Below the pieces are notes generated by a model, which searched no databases, was not told where the DNA came from, and worked only from the letters and a program-made list of their open reading frames with translations. From NCBI RefSeq assembly GCF_036825875.1, contig NZ_DAISXK010000027.1, forward strand, positions 1 through 42,253: a stretch of 42,253 nt of DNA, given 5' to 3'. A program made the position numbers and the translations under genes. Shown here in pieces: positions 1-7,696 of this stretch; position 1 is the stretch's first letter, and every line of letters starts with the position of its first letter. The stretch comes from Paucihalobacter sp036825875. Its GTDB lineage: Bacteria > Bacteroidota > Bacteroidia > Flavobacteriales > Flavobacteriaceae.

Positions 1-63
1 AAACCATATTTAATAGATTTTAAAACAGGTAATTGAATAAAAAGCCAGCACATAAAAGCACCT

Positions 64-181
64 GCCCAAAAGTGGCGGTTCAGTTGTTAAATCAAGATTT
101 ATGCTTCAATCAAAGTTTCTGCTTGGCTGACAGTGAAGTGCTTCGAAATAGCCACCTTCGGGTAGCTACGAAACGTTGGGC
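64..181 (+). other. Cassette-like boundary with stable hairpin (possible attC-like site)
   Basis: The segment ends in GTTGGGC (175-181), which fits the integron core-site consensus GTTRRRY, and begins with GCCCAAA (64-70), one base from RYYYAAC. Inside lies a hairpin at 142-172: TAGCCACC (149-156) pairs with GGTAGCTA (161-168) around a TTCG loop closed by C-G, and an outer TTCG/CGAA pair is separated by a three-base bulge. The two outer ends pair only over six bases, so a canonical attC fold is not convincing. Integron attC sites are 57-141 bases long, and 118 fits. No integrase gene is in view. It could equally be a Bacteroidetes intergenic repeat. Confidence 0.4.
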
Positions 182-187
182 AGCATT

Positions 188-706
188 ATGAACAAAGTAC
201 TTCTAATATTGATATTGTTCATTGGATTTACATTATTTGGACAGAATGTAAAGATTCAAAATGGTATAGCTTATACTACAAATAAGAATAAGTTGCAGGC
301 TCGTCCTAACTACTATGCATGTAACAATGATAATCAAACATTTAAAATTGGAAGAGCAGAAATAAAGTTTATTGAAGAAAATATTCTTTCAATAGAAAAC
401 AAATATAATTCGGGCTTAAGTAGATTTAATTTAAGAATTGAAATTGACAATAATTTGAACATTAAAGAAAGTAGCTATTATACTTGGTATGATTATGTTG
501 ATGGTTCAGAAACCACATATGAAATAAAAAAAATAAAACTCATATTAAATAAAAATCCATTTGAAGAACATAATCTCAATGATTTTAAAGGGAAGTTTAT
601 ACTAAAAATAAAAATGACTTATAAACCTGGAGAATTAATGTCCGCATACGGAACAAAATCAAAAACGGAATATTTTAAATTTAAGGGATTTTTTGAATGT
701 CAATAA
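188..706 (+). CDS. Small secreted protein of unknown function
   Basis: The product is 172 residues, with a clear signal peptide at the N-terminus (MNKVLLILILFIGFTLFGQ, cleavage probably after GQ) and a mature domain rich in Asn, Lys, Ile and Tyr with alternating hydrophobic residues, suggesting a beta-rich periplasmic or surface protein. I do not recognise the family. An upstream in-frame TTG at 176 falls inside the GTTGGGC half-site, so the ATG at 188 is the better start. The gene sits tightly between inverted half-sites (175-181 and 714-720), seven bases from the right one, which is how a gene sits in an integron cassette. No promoter box was found, as expected for a cassette gene. Confidence 0.75.
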   Translation: MNKVLLILILFIGFTLFGQNVKIQNGIAYTTNKNKLQARPNYYACNNDNQTFKIGRAEIKFIEENILSIENKYNSGLSRFNLRIEIDNNLNIKESSYYTWYDYVDGSETTYEIKKIKLILNKNPFEEHNLNDFKGKFILKIKMTYKPGELMSAYGTKSKTEYFKFKGFFECQ

Positions 707-713
707 TAACGCA

Positions 714-720
714 GCCCAAC
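714..720 (+). other. Inverse core-site-like heptamer GCCCAAC
   Basis: GCCCAAC fits RYYYAAC, the R'' element of attC sites, and is the exact inverse of GTTGGGC at 175-181. Including flanks, the left GTTGGGCAGCATT and the reverse complement of the right AACGCAGCCCAAC match at 11 of 13 positions. No matching GTTRRRY was found in the next 150 bases, so if this was a cassette its own attC is truncated on the right. Confidence 0.4.
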
Positions 721-770
721 ACCGGTAACCATTGTACAAGACCATAATTTAACAAAACACAAATCCAAAT

Positions 771-790
771 ATCCCGTTAGCTATCGGGAT
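771..790. repeat. Near-perfect 20-base palindrome
   Basis: ATCCCGTTAGCTATCGGGAT is self-complementary except for one T/T pair. From memory, palindromes of the form CCCGATAGCTATCGGG are highly iterated between genes in Flavobacteria; this is one copy, and I found no other in the window. Its role is unknown; it could be a transcript-end hairpin for the gene at 188-706. Confidence 0.55.
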
Positions 791-896
791 TAATACTATT
801 TTACCTTTTAGATTGTTGCGATTGTTATCTTTTTTGGCGTCCTGATATCGGTGGTATTTCTCATATAAAATGTTTTTTTATTTTTATATCGTTGTT

Positions 897-904
897 TAAA
901 TTTG
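897..904 (+). promoter_or_regulatory. Possible -7 box (TAAATTTG)
   Basis: TAAATTTG fits the Flavobacterium/Bacteroides -7 consensus TAnnTTTG and lies 50 bases before the ATG at 955. No TTG was found at the right distance for a -33 box, so support is partial. Confidence 0.35.
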
Positions 905-954
905 AATATTATCTTAAATAACTACCATTCCAATTATAAGGAAAAACAACATTT

Positions 955-1557
955 ATGAATTTCAGACATTTTCTTCTTACCACCGCAATTCTATTCAGTT
1001 TATTTATAAATGCACAAAATGATTTTCAAATCGGCGCTAAAGCTGGCGTAAATTATTCTGGGTTTAATGTTAACGGAACAAGTTCATATACTGATGCATT
1101 TGGTTTATTGGCAGGCGTGATAGCAGAATATCAACTCTCAAATACCTTTTCAATTCAGCCAGAATTAATTTTCATACAAAAAACAGGCGGTAGAGAAACA
1201 CCATCAAATTTACCTGGTGGATTAATTAGAGCTGACCTCTCCTATATTGATTTACCAATTAGCGGAAAGTATTACTTTTTTAAAGGCTTTGCCGTAGAGT
1301 TTGGACCGCAGTTAGATATCTTAATCAATGATAAAACAACCATTGCCTTTAATAATGACAATTCAGAACCAAATCCAGCCAACATAGAAACCAATGCAAT
1401 TCAGCTGTCAATAAATTTAGGATTTAGCTATAAAATTGCTCAAAAATATTTAGTGCAGTTTCGTTACTCACATGGTATAACACATATATATAAAGATTTG
1501 GACGCAACAAATTCAGTATTTGCCTTGTCTGTTGGTTATTTCTTCTTAAATAAATAA
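955..1557 (+). CDS. Outer-membrane beta-barrel protein (PorT-like / OMP_b-brl family)
   Basis: The product is 200 residues. A signal peptide (about residues 1-20, ending INAQN) is followed by repeated amphipathic beta strands and ends in an aromatic strand close to the C-terminus (VGYFFLNK). The pattern FQIGAKAGVNYSGF after the signal, with a later IQPELIFIQK strand and IDLPISGKYYF, is typical of the Bacteroidetes porin-family barrel (PF13568 type). It should sit in the outer membrane; substrates of this family are mostly unknown. It stands alone, with 80 bases to the next gene and a possible -7 box upstream. The call to the fold is secure, but not to a particular function. Confidence 0.85.
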   Translation: MNFRHFLLTTAILFSLFINAQNDFQIGAKAGVNYSGFNVNGTSSYTDAFGLLAGVIAEYQLSNTFSIQPELIFIQKTGGRETPSNLPGGLIRADLSYIDLPISGKYYFFKGFAVEFGPQLDILINDKTTIAFNNDNSEPNPANIETNAIQLSINLGFSYKIAQKYLVQFRYSHGITHIYKDLDATNSVFALSVGYFFLNK

Positions 1558-1638
1558 AAATTCAAAATCAATACCTTAATGATGACTCACACAGTCATGT
1601 ATATAATTATAAACAAGCATATCAAACCAAAATCACAC

Positions 1639-2106
1639 ATGAAAAAACTACACTTACTACTGGTAATTTTAATAGGCATCAATCTCAACAACTGTTCATC
1701 GGACGACAACGACAATAATTCGCAAGACCCAATTGTAGGTGTTTGGAATGAGGTTAGGGTTGTTGATATTGTAGATAGCGGGACTTTTATTGAGGTGTCC
1801 GACGCTTGTGAAGTGCAAAACAGTCAGACCTTTAATTCCAACCAATCTTACGCTTTTAAATTGTACGATAATGAATTTGGAGATTGTGTTTATTTACTGG
1901 AAAGCATTCAAGGAAACTGGAGTAGAAATGGCGATTTTTATGATATCAATTATACCTATCGCGATGTCACTACTGGAAACGAATTTGACAGTAATGAATT
2001 TGTTGAATACGACCAAAGAGAAATTCTGATTGAAAATGATACTTTAAAAATTAAATACACTTTTAACAGCCCTTACAATCTCACCATTATAGAATATACG
2101 AAATAG
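1639..2106 (+). CDS. Lipocalin-like surface lipoprotein
   Basis: An upstream in-frame ATG at 1579 would add 20 residues before the signal peptide, so I chose the ATG at 1639 (MKKLHLLL). The 155-residue product has a lipoprotein signal with Cys at residue 19 followed by SSDDND. Acidic residues right after the Cys-Ser match the Bacteroidetes lipoprotein export signal, so it may be surface exposed. The mature part begins DPIVGVWNEV and alternates strands through GNWSRNG and LKIKYTF, the layout of Bacteroidetes lipocalin-like domains. The ligand is unknown. It could be co-transcribed with the barrel protein 81 bases upstream. Confidence 0.75.
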   Translation: MKKLHLLLVILIGINLNNCSSDDNDNNSQDPIVGVWNEVRVVDIVDSGTFIEVSDACEVQNSQTFNSNQSYAFKLYDNEFGDCVYLLESIQGNWSRNGDFYDINYTYRDVTTGNEFDSNEFVEYDQREILIENDTLKIKYTFNSPYNLTIIEYTK

Positions 2107-2131
2107 GAAACAGTTTGTGAAATTTTACTGA

Positions 2132-2394
2132 ATGGGTGGCAAGTTTCCCAACCATAGTTTTACTCTGATGGTTTGGGGCAAAGATTTACATAAGTATGAT
2201 ACACCATTACAAGACCTCAGTAACCAACTGATAGCCAATACTGCCAAGGTTAACCTCTATAAAAGCCGTGTGCAAATTACCATCCGAAAACCGCGATATA
2301 TTGAAATATTGGAGTTGTAAATAGTGAGAGTCAAGGTTATAAACTTGGCGGAACCAGTATCAATACTATTAAAGGTGTAAAAAACTCTAAATAA
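2132..2394 (+). pseudogene. Remnant of an OB-fold protein
   Basis: A 62-codon frame (2132-2320) reads like the C-terminal OB-fold found in some Bacteroidetes nucleases or nucleic-acid-binding proteins (GGKFPNHSFTLMVWGKD, then KVNLYKSRVQITIRKP). It starts abruptly at a fold-internal strand with no N-terminal domain. A second open stretch in another frame runs from about 2314 to the TAA at 2392 (VNSESQGYKLGG), suggesting a frameshift near 2316. I read this as a decayed fragment, not a working gene. The OB-fold call is from pattern memory only. Confidence 0.5.
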
Positions 2395-2533
2395 ACTTAA
2401 TAATCAACATTTCTACCTTCATTAATCTGTAAAAGATGTAACTGATTTACAACATAACGTAACACTTCACACTTTAAAAATTTACATCTTTCATTCTGTT
2501 AAAAAATACAGTTACCTTGAAATTAGAATTTGT

Positions 2534-2848
2534 ATGAATAATTTAAAAAGTTGTATTGATGCTTGCCTGATGTGTGTGGCCACATGCGAAAAATGTGCTT
2601 CAGATTGTATTAAAGATGGCAACACTGCCTGTGCTTTACTATGCCGTGACTGTGCCGATATTTGTGCTTTAACAGCCAGATTTGATGCCAGAGATTCGGA
2701 ATTTAGCCGGGAACTGCATCGCTTATGTGCTATAATTTGCAAGGCTTGCGCCGAAGAATGCGACAAGCATACCGACCATCGCTATAGCTGTAAAGCTTGT
2801 GCTGACGCTTGTAAAAACTGCGCGGCCATATGTGAAGAACTATCATAG
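2534..2848 (+). CDS. csp: Four-helix-bundle copper storage protein (Csp3-like, DUF326)
   Basis: The product is 104 residues with 19 cysteines spaced CxxC or CxxxC along each predicted helix (C7, C11, C14, C18, C21, C25, C33, C37, C40, C44, C65, C69, C72, C76, C86, C89, C93, C96, C100). This matches cytosolic Csp3 proteins, which hold many Cu(I) ions inside a helical bundle. There is no signal peptide, so it should act in the cytoplasm. The motif CRDCADICAL is shared with the copy at 9088 and with a decayed copy at 8702. Upstream (2395-2533) I see no complete promoter. Confidence 0.88.
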   Translation: MNNLKSCIDACLMCVATCEKCASDCIKDGNTACALLCRDCADICALTARFDARDSEFSRELHRLCAIICKACAEECDKHTDHRYSCKACADACKNCAAICEELS

Positions 2849-2962
2849 TTGAAAACCATATGAACTAATATATATAGTCCTTTTCATGAACCATTACACT
2901 CAACATATAATATTGACAATCGTCTTCAAAACAATGCATTAATAACACATAAATACAACAGA

Positions 2963-3286
2963 ATGAAAAAGGAAAGCTATGACACGGTTAGCGAGGCCAT
3001 ACTTGAGCTTAAAAAGCTAGGCTATACGCTTGATTTCTCACAATTAAACAACAGTCTTAGAATGGTTACACAATTGGCCACCATAGTACTCACTCCCGAT
3101 GATTATAAAATTGACCAGTTCTACAGATTTGAAGGCAATACCGATCCTGCCGATGCAATGATTCTTTATGCTATTTCATCAAGAAAAAGTCCTTTGAAAG
3201 GACTGGTGGTAAATGGTTATGGTATGTATGAGGATAAAATCACATCGGATATTGTAAATCAATTAAATGCACATCCAAGACCATAA
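2963..3286 (+). CDS. Small conserved protein, often mislabelled phosphoribosylpyrophosphate synthetase
   Basis: The product is 107 residues, soluble, with the layout helix (residues 7-17) then PDDYKIDQFYRFEGNTDPAD, then AMILYAISS and a final strand and helix. A second member is encoded at 26797; both keep a (D/E)(D/Y)(F/Y)...RFEG(N/Q)T(D/N)P core and the ILYAIS strand. From memory, flavobacterial members carry the automatic name phosphoribosylpyrophosphate synthetase, but the protein is far too short and has no PRPP-binding loop, so that name should not be trusted. Its function is unknown. It is separated by two bases from the next gene and surely shares its transcript. Confidence 0.75.
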   Translation: MKKESYDTVSEAILELKKLGYTLDFSQLNNSLRMVTQLATIVLTPDDYKIDQFYRFEGNTDPADAMILYAISSRKSPLKGLVVNGYGMYEDKITSDIVNQLNAHPRP

Positions 3287-3288
3287 AT

Positions 3289-3579
3289 ATGGATATTATT
3301 GACAATATCATCAATTACCTAAAAGACGAAAACAAACAGAAAGCTGAACCATCTCCAGGAGATACCTGCCCAAATTGTTGGGGACACCAGCAGTATGATG
3401 GTAAGATCAGACAATTACTTAAAGACCGTCAAATAGACATCAATAATCACAAGGACAGTTATATGGTGATTCAGGCGTTTTTAAAAGAAAATATTGATGG
3501 TTTTAAGTTAAAAGAAGGTGATGTTCAGGAGTGTCCGACTTGCGTTAGAAAAAATAGTAAGGCTCTAAAAAACGATTAA
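3289..3579 (+). CDS. Small protein with a predicted zinc-ribbon (two CPxC knuckles)
   Basis: The product is 96 residues. Two CPxC pairs, C27-C30 (CPNC) and C82-C85 (CPTC), could bind one zinc and bring both ends together around a helical centre. The region TCPNCWGHQQYDG is distinctive. I do not recognise a named family. It begins two bases after the stop of the preceding RFEG-family gene, so the two proteins are made together and may work together. No membrane segments or signal peptide are present. Confidence 0.7.
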   Translation: MDIIDNIINYLKDENKQKAEPSPGDTCPNCWGHQQYDGKIRQLLKDRQIDINNHKDSYMVIQAFLKENIDGFKLKEGDVQECPTCVRKNSKALKND

Positions 3580-3707
3580 AAAAAGTGCATATTTAATCTT
3601 ACGGTAATCTTTCAAATAGTATATCTCAAAAAATTGAGTAACTCAAAAATTTATCAAAGCTGCCAGAAATATCTTACAGTTCTAAAAAAAAATCCGTGTC
3701 AATTATT

Positions 3708-3715
3708 TACATTTG
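3708..3715 (+). promoter_or_regulatory. Possible -7 box (TACATTTG)
   Basis: TACATTTG fits TAnnTTTG and lies 18 bases before the GTG at 3734, so the leader would be very short. No TTG stands at 17-23 bases upstream. Confidence 0.4.
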
Positions 3716-3733
3716 GATTAAAATAACAATACT

Positions 3734-4687
3734 GTGATTCTTCAAATTTTACTGGTAATAGTCGGATTTACCGCCCTGATTTTTAGCGCTAACTGGATGG
3801 TTAACGGCGCTTCGGCTTTGGCTAAAAAATACAAGGTTTCCGATTTGGCCATTGGTTTAACCATAGTTGCCTTTGGTACTTCAGCTCCCGAGTTGGTGGT
3901 GAATGTGATTAGTTCGTATAATGGTCATTCCGATTTGGTGCTGGGCAATGTGATTGGCAGTAATAACTTCAACTTATTTATCATACTAGGAATCGCGGGT
4001 TTGATCATGCCTATTGCAGTGCAATCATCTACAGCTAAAATGGAAATACCTATCTCGCTTTTAGTGGCTGTTTTATTGTTGTTTTTAATCAACGATTTCA
4101 GCTTTAACGAACCAAGCAGTTTGAGCAGAATTGATGGTTTGATATTATTCATCCTATTCTTTGTGTTTTTGTACTACGTTTTTACTCAAATGAAAAATGA
4201 TCCTGTGATTGAAGTAACTAGTATACAAAAATCGACAGCTAGCATTTGGGGACTGATTGTTTTAGGTTTATCGGGTTTAATAATCGGTGGCCAATTAGTG
4301 GTGAGCAATAGTGTAGCCATTGCCGACAGTTTAGGCGTAAGTAAAAAAATAATAGGTTTAACTATTGTAGCGGCAGGAACATCTTTACCAGAATTGGTGA
4401 CCTCGGTTGTAGCTGCCATGAAGAAAAACAGTGATATCGCCATTGGAAATGTTATTGGTTCTAATATATTTAATATTCTGCTCATCTTGTCAATCAGTAG
4501 TTTTATTAATCCTATCACCTACAATTCTAACTTTAATATAGATATCTACATTTTAATTGGCGGGACTATTTTTCTTCTGTTGGCTATGCTCACCGGTCGC
4601 AGAAAAAAATTGGATCGCTGGGAAGCTGCTATTTTATTGGGATTTTACGCATTTTATACGGTTTATTTGGTGATGAAAGAACTTTAA
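3734..4687 (+). CDS. Calcium/sodium antiporter (CaCA superfamily, YrbG type)
   Basis: The product is 317 residues and about ten membrane segments. It carries both alpha repeats of the CaCA family: FGTSAPELVVN ... GNVIGSNNFN (around residues 46-81) and AGTSLPELVTS ... GNVIGSNIFN (around 213-252). The paired acidic residues in these repeats are the cation-binding site of NCX-type exchangers. It should exchange Ca2+ for Na+ (or H+) across the inner membrane. The start is GTG at 3734, giving a normal first membrane helix; no better ATG exists upstream in frame. It is monocistronic, with 160 bases to the next gene. Confidence 0.92.
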   Translation: MILQILLVIVGFTALIFSANWMVNGASALAKKYKVSDLAIGLTIVAFGTSAPELVVNVISSYNGHSDLVLGNVIGSNNFNLFIILGIAGLIMPIAVQSSTAKMEIPISLLVAVLLLFLINDFSFNEPSSLSRIDGLILFILFFVFLYYVFTQMKNDPVIEVTSIQKSTASIWGLIVLGLSGLIIGGQLVVSNSVAIADSLGVSKKIIGLTIVAAGTSLPELVTSVVAAMKKNSDIAIGNVIGSNIFNILLILSISSFINPITYNSNFNIDIYILIGGTIFLLLAMLTGRRKKLDRWEAAILLGFYAFYTVYLVMKEL

Positions 4688-4779
4688 GAATTGAGTTTGA
4701 AACAACAACTCATTTGACTTTAAAACGGAAATAATTTTGTAAGTGTAGTTATGACATGTGAAAGTATTATTGAAATACC

Positions 4780-4809
4780 TTGTTAAGAATTAGAATTCTT
4801 TTAACTTTG
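4780..4809 (+). promoter_or_regulatory. Flavobacterial promoter for the usp-kef operon
   Basis: TTG at 4780-4782 is followed after 19 bases by TAACTTTG at 4802-4809. This matches the primary-sigma consensus TTG-N17-23-TAnnTTTG in spacing and sequence. Transcription would start near 4816, about 30 bases before the ATG at 4848. It is one of only two complete two-box matches I found in the window. Confidence 0.65.
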
Positions 4810-4847
4810 ATTTAAGTGGGAATAAGTCAATTAAAACTGAATTGTAT

Positions 4848-5666
4848 ATGGAGAAAAGAAACAGAATAATTGTGCTCATTGACTTTTCTGAACATACAGA
4901 AAACTTAGTTGATTTTGCTTTTAGAGCTTCCGATATTATCAATGCAAAGGTTGTTTTTCTTCACCAAATTTTAGGATTTGTTCCTTCTTTAGCAGCAAAT
5001 AATGAAAAGGATAAATTTCACGAAGTTGAAATAAATGAGGCTAGAGAAAAATTAACATCTTTGGCCCAAGAAAGAGTTCATGGAAGCCCATCTATGATTG
5101 TGAGTCCTAAACCAGTTAGAACTTTGATTATGGAAATGCAATCTAGTAATTACCTCGATTGGGTAATAGGTGGACTTAAAGAAAGCAGTTTGATTAAGCG
5201 TATTTTATTTGGCAGTACACTGGTAACCTTAATAAACAATTCAGCTTTGTTAACTGTGGCCGTGCCAATCCGCCATTTGGTTGAAATTCCTAAGAAGCTG
5301 ATTATCGCTGTTACCCATAAGTATGAATTAAATAAGCCTCAACTAGAAATTTTGCTGTCAGCTTTTAAAAATCAAATTAAGGCCGTAGAATTTTTAACCA
5401 TTTTACAAGAAGATGATAATGATGACTTGGCAAATAAGTACTTGTTTGATTTACAACAGCGCTATGCGGCCTACAACACTAGTATTTTGATATTGAAGGG
5501 TGCTGATAAAAACATGGCGTTAAAACATCACCTTGAGCAAAACAAACAATACTTTCTGGTTCTTCAAGAAGGCGGCAGATCTTTTCTAGACGAATTGTTT
5601 AGAAAATACTTGATAAACGACATTATTCATGCAGGAAATATTCCTTTAATAGTACTATCAAAATGA
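4848..5666 (+). CDS. Universal stress protein, tandem UspA domains
   Basis: The product is 272 residues. The first Usp domain starts RIIVLIDFSEHTENLVDFA and ends with GSTLVTLINNSALLTVAVP; the second, weaker one starts PKKLIIAVTHKYE and ends NDIIHAGNIPLIVLS. The ATP-loop motif is only partly kept (GGLKE ... FGST), so nucleotide binding is uncertain. ATG at 4848 is preferred over the in-frame TTG six bases earlier. The stop overlaps the start of the Kef-type antiporter by four bases (ATGA), so the two are translationally coupled. Usp domains often regulate ion antiporters, which is the likely role here. Confidence 0.88.
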   Translation: MEKRNRIIVLIDFSEHTENLVDFAFRASDIINAKVVFLHQILGFVPSLAANNEKDKFHEVEINEAREKLTSLAQERVHGSPSMIVSPKPVRTLIMEMQSSNYLDWVIGGLKESSLIKRILFGSTLVTLINNSALLTVAVPIRHLVEIPKKLIIAVTHKYELNKPQLEILLSAFKNQIKAVEFLTILQEDDNDDLANKYLFDLQQRYAAYNTSILILKGADKNMALKHHLEQNKQYFLVLQEGGRSFLDELFRKYLINDIIHAGNIPLIVLSK

Positions 5667-7333
5667 ATGAATTATCACAAATTGCCGAACATCCGTTTTA
5701 TGAATTTGCCATTATTTTAGCTTTGGCTGCTATTTTTGGAATTGTCGGAAAGTCTTTAAAACAGCCACTTATAGTGATGTTTATTGCCCTAGGGGTTGTG
5801 ATGGGACCTGCGGTTCTTGATATTGTTAAATCGTTAGACAATATTCGTTTACTTGCTGAAATTGGTATTTCTGTTCTTTTATTTATTGTAGGTCTAAAAC
5901 TTGATTTAAGAATCATAAAATCAGTTGGCAAAATTGCGCTTCTAACTGGACTGGGTCAAGTATTATTTACGTCATTTTTCGGCTACTTTATTGGGCTTGC
6001 GCTAGGCTTTTCAAATTTGCACAGTTTCTATATTGCTGTAGCCTTAACTTTTTCGAGTACTATCATTATTGTAAAACTGCTATCCGATAAAAAAGAAATT
6101 GATTCGCTTCACGGTCAAATTGCCATAGGTTTTTTAATTGTACAAGATATTGTGGTGATCATCATGATGATTATTCTTTCAGCGATTCAAAAAGGTGGCG
6201 AAACATCTCTTACGGACGATATTGTAAGAACCTTAGTTGCTGGTGCCGGTTTAATTGGGTTTACATTTATCGCGATGAAATGGATACTTCCCAAGTTAAC
6301 CAAGTATCTTGCAAAAACTCAGGAATTACTGATACTATTTTCAGTGGCATGGGCAGTTGCATTAGCCGCAACTGGCGAGGTTATCGGATTTAGTGGCGAG
6401 GTTGGTGCTTTTCTTGCAGGCATGAGTCTTGCTTCATCCGATTTTAAAGAAACTATTAGCAGCCGATTGGTAAGTTTAAGAGACTTTTTGTTACTGTTTT
6501 TCTTTGTTAGCTTGGGCGCTGACCTAGATTTATCGGCCATTAGTGGCCAAATAACGCCTGCTTTATATTTTTCGTTCTTTGTTCTTATCGGAAACCCAAT
6601 TATTGTGTTAATTATCATGGGTAGTATGGGTTACCGAAAAAGGACCTCATTTTTAGCAGGACTTACCGTTGCCCAAATTAGCGAATTCTCACTTATTTTT
6701 GCCGGTCTCGGTTTAGCCGTAGGGCATATAAATAAAGATGTAGTTGGACTTATTACATTGGTAGGATTGATTACAATCGGTCTTTCTACTTACCTAATTT
6801 TATATTCGCATCAAATTTTCAATTTTCTATCACCTGCACTAAGCATTTTTGAAAGGAAAAAAGTTTTTACTGAAGACGACCATACAAGTTTGGTATCAAA
6901 AAAATATGATGTTCTTATATTCGGTTTGGGAAGATTTGGAAATAGACTTGCAGAAATGTTAGATGAACATACGGAAATTAGCTATCTTGGTATTGACTTT
7001 GACCCTCGTATCATAAATAATTGGCGTAAAAAAAACAGAGCAATTCTCTATGGGGATATTGATGATCCCGAATTATTAGAGTACGTACCTTATCACGAAT
7101 CGGACATTATCATATGCACAATTCCAGACCTAGAACTAACCAAACAATTGTATAAGGATTTACAGCTAAACAACTACACTGGCAAAGTGTTTTTAACTGC
7201 CTTAACCCAAAACGACTACGAGGAACTGTCTGAAATGGGTATTGATAATTTATTACTTCCACATGCGATGGCCGCATCTCATTTTTTTGAAGTTTATATG
7301 ACGGATTTAAAAATATCTTATCCATCAAACTGA
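5663..7333 (+). CDS. Cation:proton antiporter, CPA2/KefB type with TrkA-N domain
   Basis: The product is 556 residues. A membrane domain of about twelve segments (residues 10-385) contains the CPA2 signatures LLFIVGLKLDLR and GAFLAGMSLASSDF. It is followed by a cytoplasmic Rossmann TrkA-N domain with the dinucleotide loop GLGRFGNR near residue 420 and an acidic D at the end of the next strand (LGIDFDP). Such proteins export K+ or Na+ in exchange for protons and are gated by NAD(H) or small ligands. There is no separate KefF/KefG partner, but the tandem Usp protein encoded just upstream may serve as the regulator. Confidence 0.92.
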   Translation: MNELSQIAEHPFYEFAIILALAAIFGIVGKSLKQPLIVMFIALGVVMGPAVLDIVKSLDNIRLLAEIGISVLLFIVGLKLDLRIIKSVGKIALLTGLGQVLFTSFFGYFIGLALGFSNLHSFYIAVALTFSSTIIIVKLLSDKKEIDSLHGQIAIGFLIVQDIVVIIMMIILSAIQKGGETSLTDDIVRTLVAGAGLIGFTFIAMKWILPKLTKYLAKTQELLILFSVAWAVALAATGEVIGFSGEVGAFLAGMSLASSDFKETISSRLVSLRDFLLLFFFVSLGADLDLSAISGQITPALYFSFFVLIGNPIIVLIIMGSMGYRKRTSFLAGLTVAQISEFSLIFAGLGLAVGHINKDVVGLITLVGLITIGLSTYLILYSHQIFNFLSPALSIFERKKVFTEDDHTSLVSKKYDVLIFGLGRFGNRLAEMLDEHTEISYLGIDFDPRIINNWRKKNRAILYGDIDDPELLEYVPYHESDIIICTIPDLELTKQLYKDLQLNNYTGKVFLTALTQNDYEELSEMGIDNLLLPHAMAASHFFEVYMTDLKISYPSN

Positions 7334-7340
7334 AACTGTA

Positions 7341-7366
7341 AATAATAAAACTTGTCTTTTATTATT
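7341..7366 (+). terminator. AT-only hairpin after kef, weak terminator candidate
   Basis: AATAATAAAA (7341-7350) and TTTTATTATT (7357-7366) are perfect inverted repeats around CTTGTC. The hairpin begins eight bases after the stop, but it has no GC pairs and no clean T run, so terminator strength is doubtful. Confidence 0.35.
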
Positions 7367-7505
7367 ACTGATTTAATAGTACCCAGAATACAATTGAACC
7401 ATATTTAAGCTGGTAATTTATTGGGCTTTTATTTGTAAATAGATCTTTCACAAAACTAGTATTCAATAATTTTTGCTGTTCGTTACTTGACAAATATTTA
7501 AAGCT

Positions 7506-7538
7506 TTGAAATATTCTTTTAAGTTTTAATTATATTTG
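7506..7538 (+). promoter_or_regulatory. Flavobacterial promoter candidate upstream of 7697
   Basis: TTG at 7506-7508, a 22-base spacer, then TATATTTG at 7531-7538 match TTG-N17-23-TAnnTTTG. Transcription would start near 7545, leaving a leader of about 150 bases. The rest of the 363-base gap (7334-7696) holds a small GTCTT/AAGAC hairpin near 7625 and nothing else that I can name. Confidence 0.5.
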
Positions 7539-7696
7539 ATTGTGATATAAAGGATTTCTGAATAATTTAAAAACAATTATCCTATTGACCAACAGGTTGT
7601 TTCTTAAATTCAGAATATAGGTTGTCTTTTCAGAAGACTGGAAGCTTGGGATTTTTTTAGTTATTATTTTGCAGAATCACATCTAACCTAATCATA

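Noticed and set aside
2512..2766. Open frame on the minus strand over the first csp gene
   Set aside because: It is the mirror of a Cys-rich gene whose codon pattern leaves the opposite strand open; the encoded Ser/Ala/Gln-rich peptide has no family character.
2963..3286. Calling this gene (and 26797) phosphoribosylpyrophosphate synthetase
   Set aside because: At about 100 residues and without a PRPP loop it cannot be that enzyme; the name appears to be an inherited database label.
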